DNA of 6,952 bases from CAYUCJ01 sp049282265 (GTDB taxonomy: Bacteria > Desulfobacterota > DSM-4660 > Desulfatiglandales > Desulfatiglandaceae), in the NCBI GenBank assembly GCA_049282265.1, contig JBAPTR010000353.1:1-6952 (forward strand), read 5' to 3'. How positions within the stretch are numbered: the stretch's first letter is position 1; each line of letters opens with the position of its first letter. The notes under the pieces are model-generated. The model had not been told where the DNA came from. It saw only the letters and a list, made by a program, of their open reading frames with translations, and made no database searches. Below, piece after piece: positions 1 to 6,950 of this stretch. The position numbers were made by a program, and so were the translations under genes.

Positions 1-921
1 GATCAACCCACCACCCTTGAAATAGAAAATCTTGGCGTTGCGATCCACGGCCAGAGCTTCGCATCTCCGGCGGTCAGGAAGAACCTTGCAGTCAATTACC
101 CTGCCCCACTGCCGGGACACTTCAATATCGGCATGCTCCACACCTGTGCAACAGGCAGGGAAGGGCACGAACCATATGCCCCCTGCAAGGTGGAAGACCT
201 CCAGCTGAAGGGGTATGACTACTGGGCACTTGGCCACGTCCACCAGCGTGAGATACTCTCCGATGACCCGTTGATCGTGTTCCCCGGGAATACCCAGGGA
301 CGCAATATCCGTGAAACCGGGGCCAAGGGATGCATGCTGGTCACGGTCGATGAAAAGGGTCGGCCTTCTGCTGATTTCAAACCCCTCGATGTGATTCGTT
401 GGACAAAACTTGCCGTTGATGGTTCCCGGGCCGAGAACGGGCATGACGTCGTTGATCTGGTTTCAGCACACCTGGAAAGGATCCTCGGAGAAAACAACGG
501 CATGCCCCTGATAGCACGCGTGGAAATCACAGGTCCTTCTCCCGCACATACTGATCTGGCAGCCAACCAGGAACGATGGATAAACGATATAAAGGCAGTG
601 GCCGTGGATATCAGCGGGGACAGGATATGGGTCGAGAAAGTGAAATTCCGGACCACCTTCCCAAAGGACATAGAAACAGGAGCCAATGCAGAAGGACCGA
701 TCGGCGAACTCTGGCGATACCTGAATGAGTTGCGCTCTCAACCGGATCAACTGACAGGGATCGGGGAGACACTTAAAGACATTACCAGGAAATTGCCAAG
801 GGAACTCACGGAGGACAGGGAAGTTATTTCACCGGAAGACCCGAAATGGCTGGCGGAGCAACTTGACCAGGTGGGTCCCATGCTTGTGCGGCGTCTCATG
901 AGAAAGGAGGCTCTGTCATGA
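1..921 (+). CDS. yhaO: YhaO-type DNA repair metallophosphoesterase (SbcD/Mre11-like), 5'-truncated
   Basis: The frame is open from the first base, so the gene begins upstream of the window; the Met at 133 is internal. The visible 306 residues are the C-terminal part of a calcineurin-like phosphoesterase of the YhaO/SbcD/Mre11 type. Visible marks are a conserved His in IGMLHT (about residue 47), a REGHEPYAPC segment (52-61), and the metal-binding GHVH motif at 78-81 inside YDYWALGHVHQRE. A GNTQGRNIRETGAKG segment follows, then the capping region with a RVEITGPSPAHTDL stretch. The first metal-binding motifs (DxH, GDxxD, GNHD) should lie off the left edge. By family knowledge this is a Mn-dependent DNA exo/endonuclease that works with a Rad50/SbcC-like ATPase on DNA ends in the cytoplasm. 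The stop overlaps the start of that ATPase gene (ATGA), which supports one operon and one complex. The choice of YhaO over classical SbcD rests on the YhaN-type partner and the HEPYAPC-YDYWALGHVHQRE block. Confidence 0.9.
   Translation, partial: DQPTTLEIENLGVAIHGQSFASPAVRKNLAVNYPAPLPGHFNIGMLHTCATGREGHEPYAPCKVEDLQLKGYDYWALGHVHQREILSDDPLIVFPGNTQGRNIRETGAKGCMLVTVDEKGRPSADFKPLDVIRWTKLAVDGSRAENGHDVVDLVSAHLERILGENNGMPLIARVEITGPSPAHTDLAANQERWINDIKAVAVDISGDRIWVEKVKFRTTFPKDIETGANAEGPIGELWRYLNELRSQPDQLTGIGETLKDITRKLPRELTEDREVISPEDPKWLAEQLDQVGPMLVRRLMRKEALS
901..910 (+). promoter_or_regulatory. Ribosome binding site for the YhaN-type gene
   Basis: AGAAAGGAGG lies 7 nt before the ATG at 918, inside the last codons of the upstream gene. 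It fixes the start of the ATPase and, with the ATGA overlap, suggests translational coupling of the two subunits. Confidence 0.8.
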
Positions 922-3900
922 AAATCCTCCAAATGAACTTGATTGCTTTTGGTCCCTTTAAAGATACACTTCTTGAACTGGGTGATGGTAATGAAGGACT
1001 CCACATCATATACGGTCCGAACGAGGCAGGCAAAAGCTCCGCCCTTCGGGCATTGAGGCAGACGCTTTTCGGAATCCCGGAACGGTCCCTGGACGATTTT
1101 GTCCACCCTTATGCAAAACTCCGTATCGGCGCCGTGATCGAGCAAAACGACGGCGCCCGGCTGGAATTTATCCGCAGAAAAGGCAGGGCAAATACGCTTC
1201 GGGGACCTGATGACAGCACGGTACTGGATGATGCTCTGCTACGTCCCTTCCTGGGCGGCATGACCGCCGATCTTTTCTCCACCATGTTCGGCATCGACCA
1301 CGGCGACCTGGTTCGCGGCGGTACCGAGATCATTCAGGGCGGGGGCAACCTCGGTCAAATGCTTTTTGCCGCGGGGTCCGGCATAGCAGACCTCCGCAAG
1401 GTGCAGGAGGAACTCCAAGCAGAGGCGGATGCCCTTTTCAGGCCTTCGGGACAGAAACCGCTCATCAATGAGGCCCTTTCAAAGTTCAAGAAAACCCGAA
1501 AAGACCTCCGCGATGCCCAGCTTCCCGGGCAGGAATGGGAAAGGCACGATGAAGCGCTCTCCAATGCAAAGCATCAAAGGGCCGATCTCGTTCTTGAACT
1601 GACAGAAAAGCAGAAAAAGCGACATCGTCTCGAAAGGATCAGGGATGCATTTCCGTTGATTGGTAGGAGAAAAGAACTCCTGGAGGAAAGAACGTCGTAT
1701 GCGGATGCCGTGCTCCTTCCGGAGGATTTTGGAGAACGGAGAGCCAGTCTTCTCACCGATCTGCGAATCGGGGAAGACAAAAAAAATAAGGCCTTGACAA
1801 GTCAAAAAGAAATCCGTGAAGCCATTGCTCAGCTTGATGTTTCTGAAGAGATCCTGGAAAAAGCGGACCTTATTGAGCAAGTCTACAAGGACCTGGGGAG
1901 TTATCAGAAGGCAAAAAAGGACCGCATTCAACTCGAAACAAGAAAGAATGTCCTCTGGAGTGAGGCCAAAGAAATCCTCGCCGGGCTCCGGGACGACTTT
2001 CAATTGGAAGATACCGACAAACTCCGGCTGAAGAGACCGGAAACAGTCAAGATACGAGAACTCGGAACCAGGTACGAACGATTGGTAACCCTCCTGGAAA
2101 CCACCCGGGACGATATCTCGAAATTTTTCCGGCAAGTCAATGACATTGACCAGGAATTAGCCACTCTCGAATCTCCCCTTGAAATTGATGACCTGCAAAA
2201 CGCCGTAGAAAATGCTGCCAAGTACGCTGCACTCGAAGACCATTCCCTTTCTGAAGAGGCGGAGATCAAAAGCGCTCTCGACTCATTGCAAATAGCTCTC
2301 CAAAAACAGACCCTGTGGACAGGGACCTTTGAAAACCTTGAAAAACTTCCTTTGCCTTCCATCGAGACGATCGATTCCTTTGATCATCGCCTTAATGAAG
2401 CGGAGAAAACCCAAAGCCGCATTCAATCCGATCGCAAGGCCCTTGAAGATGCACTCCTCAAGACTGAAGGGCAAATCAAGGAACTTAGACTGGAACAGGC
2501 GGTTCCAACCGAAGAGGATCTCCAAAACGCCCGTATAAAAAGGGAAGAAGGATGGAAACTTGTCCGGCAATTACTTGATGAGGAAACAGGGTCCGGCAAG
2601 GGACAAGAGGATTTCATAAACCTGTTCAAGCCCGCCCAGACCCTGGCTGATGCCTATGAACTCAGTGTCAAAGAGGCTGATCACCTTTCGGACCGCTTGA
2701 GGCGCGAGGCAAACCGGGTTACGCAACTGGCCAGGCTCCTTTCAGACAAAGAGACCGGAGATATACAACGCAAGGACCTGGAAAAACAGCTTGAGCAGGC
2801 GGAAAATGAGCTTAATGCTATCAATAAGGAATGGTTCAAGGTCTGGGAACCGGCAGGCATAGTACCCCGGTCCCCGAGGGAGATGCACGCGTGGATACTG
2901 GACCAACAGGGAATTATCAAGGACCTGCGCGAAATTAGGGTACGAAGGGCAAAGGCAGACGATTTGAAGGGACGGACTGAAACACACAGAAACGAAGTGG
3001 ATCGATGTCTCACCGCTATCTTCCAGACCTCTGCAAAATCTGGAGAAACCCTCTCGGATCTCATCCTCCGGAGCAGACAGATCATCAAAAAACAAGAAAA
3101 ACTACGCGCCAAACTCGCCAAACTCGTGGCTGACAAGAACGAGCGGGAGAAGGCCTTAAAAGAAGCCGGCCGGCGTCGTGAGCAAATTGAAAAAGATATC
3201 ACCCACTGGCAGGGCGAATGGGAGAAGGCAATCCGGCCCCTGGGCCTCGACGGAGAGGCCACGCCCGGACAGGCCAATGCCGTCATGGACGATCTGAAAA
3301 GCCTTTTTGATAAACTCAAGGAGGCAGATATCCTTCATAAACGTATCAAAGGCATTGACACGGACGCAGAAGCGTTTTCTCAAAGGGTGACAGCCCTGGT
3401 AGATCAGGTTGCCATCGAGGCAAAAAAAATCCCTATCGAACAGGCTGCTGCTGATCTGAATGGACGTCTCACACGGGCACGGGAAGCCGGGACCGAACTG
3501 AAAGGTCTGGAAAAGCAGCTGGGACAGGAAGAAAAGCAACTTCGAGAGGCTGAAAAAGGGATATCCGGGGCACGCTCAAAACTCGACCGCATGTGCGAAG
3601 AAGCGCATTGTTCGAAATATGAGGATCTTTCCGAGGCGGAAAAACGGTCTTTCAGGCGCCGCCGGATAGAGGCTGAACTGGAAGGGCTGGAAGAACAACT
3701 GCGCAAACTGGCCGCCGGAATGACCGTAGAGGAATTCGTTGAGGATGCGCAGAGGGTTGATCCGGACGAGGTTCACAGCCAAATCGACCGCCTCAATGAA
3801 GAAGTGACCTCTCTTGAGAAAGAAAAGAGCGATATTGACCGTACCATCGGCGGGGAAGAGAAGGAACTGGAAAAAATGGATGGAAGCGGCAAGGCGGCGG

Positions 3901-4442
3901 ACCTGGCTGAGGATGTGGAGATGATCCTGGGAGGAATGGCGGCAAACATCGAACAATATGCGCGGTTGCGCCTCGCCTCTGCGGTCCTGAGCCGTGCCAT
4001 TGAAAGATACCGTGAAAAGAATGAGGGACCTGTCCTCAAGCGGACGAATGAGCTTTTTGCCGCCATGACCATGGGCTCATTTGCCGGCGTCCGGGCGGAA
4101 TTTGATGAGCACGGCAACCCCACCCTCGTTGGTGTCCGGCCGGGAGACAAAGGGACCGTAAGTGTGGAGGGCATGAGTGACGGCACCGCCGACCAGTTAT
4201 ACCTTGCTTTGCGTCTTGCAAGCCTGGAAAAATATATGGAAAACAGTGAACCGCTTCCTTTTATCGTGGACGATATCCTCATCAGGTTCGACGATGAAAG
4301 ATCCGTTGCGGCCTTGCAGGTGCTGGCACAGCTGGCAACCAGCACGCAAGTCATATTTTTTACACACCACCGGCATCTTGTGGACCTGGCCACTGCAAAT
4401 GTCGATTCCTCGGTCTTGTTTGAGCATGTTTTGCAGGCATAA
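918..4442 (+). CDS. yhaN: YhaN-type AAA family ATPase (SbcC/Rad50-like SMC-family DNA repair protein)
   Basis: Complete 1174-residue protein. The N-terminal lobe has Walker A GPNEAGKSS at 33-41, followed by the family-typical LDDFVHPYAKLRIGA and later LFSTMFGIDHGDLVRGG segments. From roughly residue 180 to 960 the sequence is rich in Glu, Lys, Leu, Arg and Gln with heptad-like spacing, expected to form a long antiparallel coiled coil. The C-terminal lobe carries the ABC signature in degenerate form (MSDGTADQ, 1086-1093), Walker B LPFIVDD (1113-1119), an ILIRFDD D-loop region, and a TQVIFFTHH switch (His 1150/1151). A Rad50 zinc hook (CxxC) is not seen; the only close cysteine pair is C893/C898. 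Family knowledge: such ATPases clamp DNA and drive a YhaO/SbcD nuclease. It is longer than the approximately 1000 residues usual for SbcC or YhaN, the extra length being coiled coil. The start is supported by a good RBS and ATGA overlap with the nuclease gene. The gene symbol is by family, not proven orthology. Confidence 0.9.
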   Translation: MKILQMNLIAFGPFKDTLLELGDGNEGLHIIYGPNEAGKSSALRALRQTLFGIPERSLDDFVHPYAKLRIGAVIEQNDGARLEFIRRKGRANTLRGPDDSTVLDDALLRPFLGGMTADLFSTMFGIDHGDLVRGGTEIIQGGGNLGQMLFAAGSGIADLRKVQEELQAEADALFRPSGQKPLINEALSKFKKTRKDLRDAQLPGQEWERHDEALSNAKHQRADLVLELTEKQKKRHRLERIRDAFPLIGRRKELLEERTSYADAVLLPEDFGERRASLLTDLRIGEDKKNKALTSQKEIREAIAQLDVSEEILEKADLIEQVYKDLGSYQKAKKDRIQLETRKNVLWSEAKEILAGLRDDFQLEDTDKLRLKRPETVKIRELGTRYERLVTLLETTRDDISKFFRQVNDIDQELATLESPLEIDDLQNAVENAAKYAALEDHSLSEEAEIKSALDSLQIALQKQTLWTGTFENLEKLPLPSIETIDSFDHRLNEAEKTQSRIQSDRKALEDALLKTEGQIKELRLEQAVPTEEDLQNARIKREEGWKLVRQLLDEETGSGKGQEDFINLFKPAQTLADAYELSVKEADHLSDRLRREANRVTQLARLLSDKETGDIQRKDLEKQLEQAENELNAINKEWFKVWEPAGIVPRSPREMHAWILDQQGIIKDLREIRVRRAKADDLKGRTETHRNEVDRCLTAIFQTSAKSGETLSDLILRSRQIIKKQEKLRAKLAKLVADKNEREKALKEAGRRREQIEKDITHWQGEWEKAIRPLGLDGEATPGQANAVMDDLKSLFDKLKEADILHKRIKGIDTDAEAFSQRVTALVDQVAIEAKKIPIEQAAADLNGRLTRAREAGTELKGLEKQLGQEEKQLREAEKGISGARSKLDRMCEEAHCSKYEDLSEAEKRSFRRRRIEAELEGLEEQLRKLAAGMTVEEFVEDAQRVDPDEVHSQIDRLNEEVTSLEKEKSDIDRTIGGEEKELEKMDGSGKAADLAEDVEMILGGMAANIEQYARLRLASAVLSRAIERYREKNEGPVLKRTNELFAAMTMGSFAGVRAEFDEHGNPTLVGVRPGDKGTVSVEGMSDGTADQLYLALRLASLEKYMENSEPLPFIVDDILIRFDDERSVAALQVLAQLATSTQVIFFTHHRHLVDLATANVDSSVLFEHVLQA

Positions 4443-4452
4443 GTGCGAGAAA

Positions 4453-4480
4453 AAGGCGGTACCTGCTTTATTGCCGCCTT
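4453..4480 (+). terminator. Weak hairpin after yhaN, possible terminator
   Basis: AAGGCGG (4453-4459) pairs perfectly with CCGCCTT (4474-4480). A G-U and an A-U pair can extend the stem inward, leaving a ~10-nt loop. It sits 10 nt after the yhaN stop, where the operon should end. Only two T residues follow the stem, so it is not a standard Rho-independent terminator. It may instead be a 3'-end stabilising hairpin. Confidence 0.3.
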
Positions 4481-4507
4481 GAAGCGGGTTTCGAATCCGT
4501 GAGCCCC

Positions 4508-4805
4508 AAGCCAGGGAAATTATTTGACATGAAGTCCTTCTGGAGCTAGTAAGAACTCATACCGCACATTTTCCAACCGCACAAGCCACGGGAGGTCAGG
4601 CATCTTGAACAAACCGAGACGGCTCAAGACGGTTGCCCCCTCTTTTCCGGACCTGGGATTTGTAGCTGCCACTGCTATCCCGGTGGCCGGGGATGGCCCC
4701 ATCTATTACCATCTCAAAGGCAAGAAAGATGGTTAACCAGTTTCCTCGAAATTGACGTTGATGCATACCAAGCCCGTATCGAAACCCTGGAAAAAGCAAG
4801 CGAGG
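4508..4805 (+). repeat. Diverged direct repeat, copy A (left of the toxin-antitoxin module)
   Basis: This stretch aligns with 6639-6950 in the same orientation, nearly end to end. Exact or near-exact blocks include CAGGGAAA-TATTTGACA (4512-4529, one mismatch), ACAAGCCACGGGAGGT (4581-4596), AGGCATCTTGAA (4598-4609), ACGGCTCAAGAC, CCCGTATCGAA (4773-4783) and CCTGGAAAAAGCAAGCGAGG up to 4805. Between these blocks the copies differ by many substitutions. Two indels were placed by eye: 14 nt are absent here relative to copy B just before TATTACC at 4704, and 1 nt is absent between 4720 and 4773. The copy starts 66 nt after the yhaN stop and ends 100 nt before the antitoxin ATG. Confidence 0.8.
4524..4552 (+). 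promoter_or_regulatory. Candidate sigma70-type promoter in repeat copy A
   Basis: TTGACA (4524-4529), 17 nt, then TAGTAA (4547-4552). The -10 hexamer is poor on its own, but copy B has TTGACA, exactly 17 nt, then TACTAA, although the DNA in between has diverged. Transcription would start near 4559, giving a leader of about 45 nt before the TTG at 4605. Confidence 0.35.
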
Positions 4806-4813
4806 TCCCTTGA
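4605..4813 (+). pseudogene. Frameshifted remnant of a small unidentified gene, copy A
   Basis: I do not recognise the family. GGAGGTCA (4591-4598) stands 6 nt before a TTG at 4605, which opens 43 codons starting (M)NKPRRLKTVAPSFPD and ending IYYHLKGKKDG at a TAA (4734-4736). The matching C-terminal part continues in the -1 frame to TGA at 4811-4813 and reads FLEIDVDAYQARIETLEKAS. Copy B has one extra base in this interval and reads straight through it as FNGKEYLSGHIFKKGFDPYPS, so copy A appears to have lost a base. Caveats: the -1 frame is itself open from 4553 to 4813 (86 codons, Cys-rich in the middle). The opposite strand also has a conserved short peptide (MPDLPWLVRLEN) over the SD block. 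The coding strand and frame are therefore likely but not certain. An intact 43-residue peptide is another possibility. Confidence 0.4.
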
Positions 4814-4880
4814 GAAAAACTGTTAGGCACTTAGTAACTCGACATTGGGCTGAAAAGGGTGTACTTTTGACACAAATACG

Positions 4881-4909
4881 CATATATATTTGGGTCTAAA
4901 ATATTATGG
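4881..4909 (+). promoter_or_regulatory. AT-rich imperfect palindrome at the antitoxin start, candidate autorepressor site
   Basis: ATATTT (4886-4891) and AAATAT (4899-4904) form perfect arms around GGGTCTA. With a one-base slip the arms extend outward to CATA on the left and its complement TATG on the right, which includes the start codon. AbiEi antitoxins are known to repress their own operon by binding inverted repeats in the promoter, so this is a reasonable operator. A TTGACA at 4867-4872 lies just upstream, but no good -10 stands at normal spacing from it. There is no clear SD before the ATG. Confidence 0.3.
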
Positions 4910-5520
4910 GAAAACACACGCAAAGTATTGATAAAAAAACAATAAGTCGCATTTTTGGCCACGGAAAGGGTTGGGTATTCACTCCGGCTCATTTTTCTGA
5001 TCTGGGGAGCCGTGATGCAGTGGCTTCTGCTTTGAGAAGGTATCGGCAGTCGGGCCTCGTCCGTCAACTCGCCAGGGGGCTGTACGATTATCCGCGCACC
5101 GACGCCGAGCTCGGGATGCTGTCCCCATCCCCCGACGCTGTTGCCAGAGCGTTGGCCGGGCGTGATGCCGTTCGTCTACAGCCGTCAGGCGCCTATGCGG
5201 CCAATCTCCTGGGACTTTCCACACAGATTCCCATGAAGATCGTCTATCTTACGGATGGTCGTTCCCGGAGCGTACAAATCGGAAAAAAGCAGATCATCCT
5301 GAAGCGGACCACGCCACGGAACATGGCAACGGCAGGCAGAATCAGCGGATTGACCATCCAGGCACTGCGACACTTGGGCCAAAAGCATGTCGATGAAGAT
5401 GTTATTGCTCGGCTCGATCGTCGGCTGGATGCGGACGCCAGAAAGCAGTTGCTTAAGGATGTCCGCTTTGCCCCTGCCTGGATCGCAGACATTATGAGAC
5501 AACTGGGAAAGAAAGAATAA
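4906..5520 (+). CDS. DUF6088/AbiEi-like transcriptional regulator, antitoxin of an AbiE-type module
   Basis: 204 residues. Residues about 10-63 look like a winged helix-turn-helix: RDAVASALRRYRQSGLVRQLARGLYDYP, with the LxRLARGLY wing typical of AbiEi-like proteins. The middle domain carries LQPSGAYAANLLGLSTQIP (91-109) and YLTDGRSR (114-121), which I associate with DUF6088. The C-terminal part is helical and basic. Family knowledge: AbiEi-type antitoxins counteract an AbiEii nucleotidyltransferase without stable binding to it (type IV) and repress their own promoter. The ATG at 4906 is the first possible start after an in-frame TAA at 4897. No strong RBS precedes it, so expression may be weak or leaderless. 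The toxin gene follows 11 nt downstream on the same strand, which is the main support for the antitoxin role. The role itself is inferred from family and context. Confidence 0.82.
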   Translation: MGKHTQSIDKKTISRIFGHGKGWVFTPAHFSDLGSRDAVASALRRYRQSGLVRQLARGLYDYPRTDAELGMLSPSPDAVARALAGRDAVRLQPSGAYAANLLGLSTQIPMKIVYLTDGRSRSVQIGKKQIILKRTTPRNMATAGRISGLTIQALRHLGQKHVDEDVIARLDRRLDADARKQLLKDVRFAPAWIADIMRQLGKKE

Positions 5521-5531
5521 ACGGAATTAAC

Positions 5532-6566
5532 ATGAACGCGTTCTTGTCATTTTCTGAGGGCCGAAGGCGAACGGTCTGCGAACAGGCACAAGACACACTT
5601 GGCCTGCCACCGGCTACCATTGAGAAGGATTTCTGGGTTTGCTGGACACTGAAAAAATTGTTCGATCTGCCGGAATGGGGCGCCCATCTCACATTCAAGG
5701 GTGGGACTTCGCTCTCAAAGGGATGGGCTCTCATAGAAAGGTTTTCTGAAGATATCGACATCGTAATCGATCGTGAGGCTCTCGGCTTTGGCGGTGATAT
5801 GGCCCCAGAACGCGCTCCCAGCAAAAAACAGACTCGCAAACGGTTGGACGGCCTGAAAAAGGCCAGTCAGCGCTGTGTAAACGAAACCCTTCTTCCCCTG
5901 CTCAGGAAGGCCATATCTCAAGAGATGCCCGCTGAGTTATCATGGCAAATCGATCCGGATCCGGATGATCCGGATGAGCAGACACTTCTTTTGGCCTACC
6001 CAACAGCCTTTGCTGACCAGATGGCCTATCTTCGCCAGGTGGTAAAGATCGAACTGGGCGCCCGTTCCGATACAGACCCAACTCAGAAAATCGATATTCA
6101 TCCGTATATCGCAGATGCTTTTCCCGATCTACTCACCCAAGGACACTTTTTAGTCAGAGCGGTATCTCCCGAACGCACTTTCTGGGAAAAAGCTATGCTG
6201 CTCCATGAAGAGACGTTTCGACCTCCGGAGAAAAAGCGACAAGCGCGGATGGCCAGACATTATTATGATCTGTACTGCCTTATTGAAGCCGGCATCGGCC
6301 AGAAAGCGTCCGGGGATATCGAACTTTTCAGGCGAATCTCCGCCCATCGTCAGGTCTATTTTCGGTATACCTGGGTGGATTATGACACCTTGCGTCCGGG
6401 ACTCCTGCTGCTTGTCCCTCCCAATGAACAGCTTGATGATTGGAAATCGGATTACACCGTCATGAAAAACGAGATGTTTTTTGGCGAACCCCCAGCATTT
6501 GACGACCTCATCCAAAGAGTTCAAGAGTTCCAGGATGCATTCAATCGGAAAGCAGGGGCAGAATGA
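5532..6566 (+). CDS. AbiEii/AbiGii family nucleotidyltransferase toxin
   Basis: 344 residues, close to the usual 250-350 for the family. The N-terminal half has the nucleotidyltransferase core: TIEKDFWVCWTLKKLF (29-44), then FKGGTSLSKGWALIERFSEDIDIVID (55-80). The latter contains the GG-T/S turn and the acidic pair D74/D76 expected to bind metal. The C-terminal half has FWEKAMLLHEE (217-227) and a basic stretch leading to RHYYDLYCL (242-250), the conserved helical motif with Asp246 of AbiEii proteins. An acidic D/P run (141-149) sits in a linker. Family knowledge: AbiEii-type toxins transfer nucleotides, the better-studied relatives modifying tRNA ends, and cause reversible growth arrest or phage abortive infection. 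All core residues I can check are present, so it should be active. The start is the only Met near the antitoxin stop; GGAA at 5523-5526 is a weak RBS, so coupling to the antitoxin is likely. Confidence 0.87.
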   Translation: MNAFLSFSEGRRRTVCEQAQDTLGLPPATIEKDFWVCWTLKKLFDLPEWGAHLTFKGGTSLSKGWALIERFSEDIDIVIDREALGFGGDMAPERAPSKKQTRKRLDGLKKASQRCVNETLLPLLRKAISQEMPAELSWQIDPDPDDPDEQTLLLAYPTAFADQMAYLRQVVKIELGARSDTDPTQKIDIHPYIADAFPDLLTQGHFLVRAVSPERTFWEKAMLLHEETFRPPEKKRQARMARHYYDLYCLIEAGIGQKASGDIELFRRISAHRQVYFRYTWVDYDTLRPGLLLLVPPNEQLDDWKSDYTVMKNEMFFGEPPAFDDLIQRVQEFQDAFNRKAGAE

Positions 6567-6658
6567 TCATGAAATATACAACGTCCGTGAGATCCATACA
6601 GTGGGGCATCGAGCGATTTGGGGCAACACGCACAGGCGAAGTCAGGGAAACTATTTGA
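6563..6658 (+). CDS. Possible 31-codon ORF overlapping the toxin stop (ATGA)
   Basis: An ATG at 6563 overlaps the toxin TGA in the ATGA form. AGGGG lies 4 nt upstream (6554-6558), and a second in-frame ATG is at 6569. The peptide starts MIMKYTTSVRSIQWG and ends GEVRETI at a TGA that falls inside the TTGACA of repeat copy B. It is a mix of basic and acidic residues with no signal or membrane segment. I know of no family for it. The coupled arrangement is the only support, and chance is quite possible at this length. Confidence 0.25.
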   Translation: MIMKYTTSVRSIQWGIERFGATRTGEVRETI

Positions 6659-6950
6659 CATAATTCCTTCAGAGGATTACTAAAAAACACAAAGTGTATT
6701 CTCCAACCGGACAAGCCACGGGAGGTGAGGCATCTTGAAGAAGCCGGCACGGCTCAAGACAACAGCCCGCTTTTTTCCCGACCAGGAATTTAAAGCCGCC
6801 ACCTCGACCCAAATCACTATTGAGGGCCATATCACCGACCCACGTTCTATTGCCCTTTCAACGGCAAAGAGTATCTCTCCGGTCACATCTTCAAGAAGGG
6901 CTTTGATCCATACCCGTCCCGTATCGAACCCCTGGAAAAAGCAAGCGAGG
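6639..6950 (+). repeat. Diverged direct repeat, copy B (right of the toxin-antitoxin module)
   Basis: Second copy of the element at 4508-4805, same orientation, about 2.1 kb away. The shared blocks lie at 6643-6660, 6711-6726, 6728-6739 and about 6917 to 6950. Relative to copy A it carries 14 extra nt around 6834-6847 and 1 extra nt in the following 55 nt. Similarity reaches within 2 nt of the window edge, so the element may extend further. No terminal inverted repeats or target duplication were seen at either copy. Confidence 0.8.
6655..6683 (+). promoter_or_regulatory. Candidate sigma70-type promoter in repeat copy B
   Basis: TTGACA (6655-6660), 17 nt, then TACTAA (6678-6683). Hexamers and spacing match those of copy A, which is the reason to list it. 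The TTG at 6735 lies 51 nt beyond the -10, compared with 52 nt in copy A. Confidence 0.35.

Noticed and set aside
133..921. A complete 262-residue gene starting at the ATG at 133
   Set aside because: The frame is open to base 1 with family-like sequence before it (HGQSFASPAVRKNLA), and the metal-binding core would be missing, so it is the tail of a longer gene.
3591..3611. Zinc hook of the Rad50 type at C893/C898
   Set aside because: The spacing is CX4C rather than CxxC, and it sits well inside the C-terminal coil, not at the apex.
1479..3956. Several long minus-strand frames (up to about 218 codons) opposite the ATPase gene
   Set aside because: They lie wholly antisense to a strongly supported coiled-coil ATPase. 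Codon bias on the + strand readily leaves such frames open, and their translations show no domain.
4251..4295. Loss of the catalytic Glu in Walker B (FIVDD instead of the usual D-E)
   Set aside because: As I recall, Asp-Asp at this place is normal for YhaN-type proteins, so it is not a sign of inactivation.
4711..4735. Programmed -1 frameshift in copy A at the A/G-rich GGCAAGAAAG
   Set aside because: There is no X-XXY-YYZ heptamer or obvious downstream stem, and copy B is shifted at a different place, so decay by indels explains both.
4867..4890. Promoter TTGACA (4867) with TATATT (4885) for the antitoxin
   Set aside because: The spacer is 12 nt, too short for sigma70. TAAAAT at 4897 is 24 nt away and would place the start after the ATG. 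A promoter is likely nearby, but these pairs do not define it.
5952..5978. Short GATCCG tandem repeats in the toxin gene
   Set aside because: They encode an acidic Asp-Pro linker (residues 141-149) in frame. The run is short and has no sign of a regulatory or phase-variation role.
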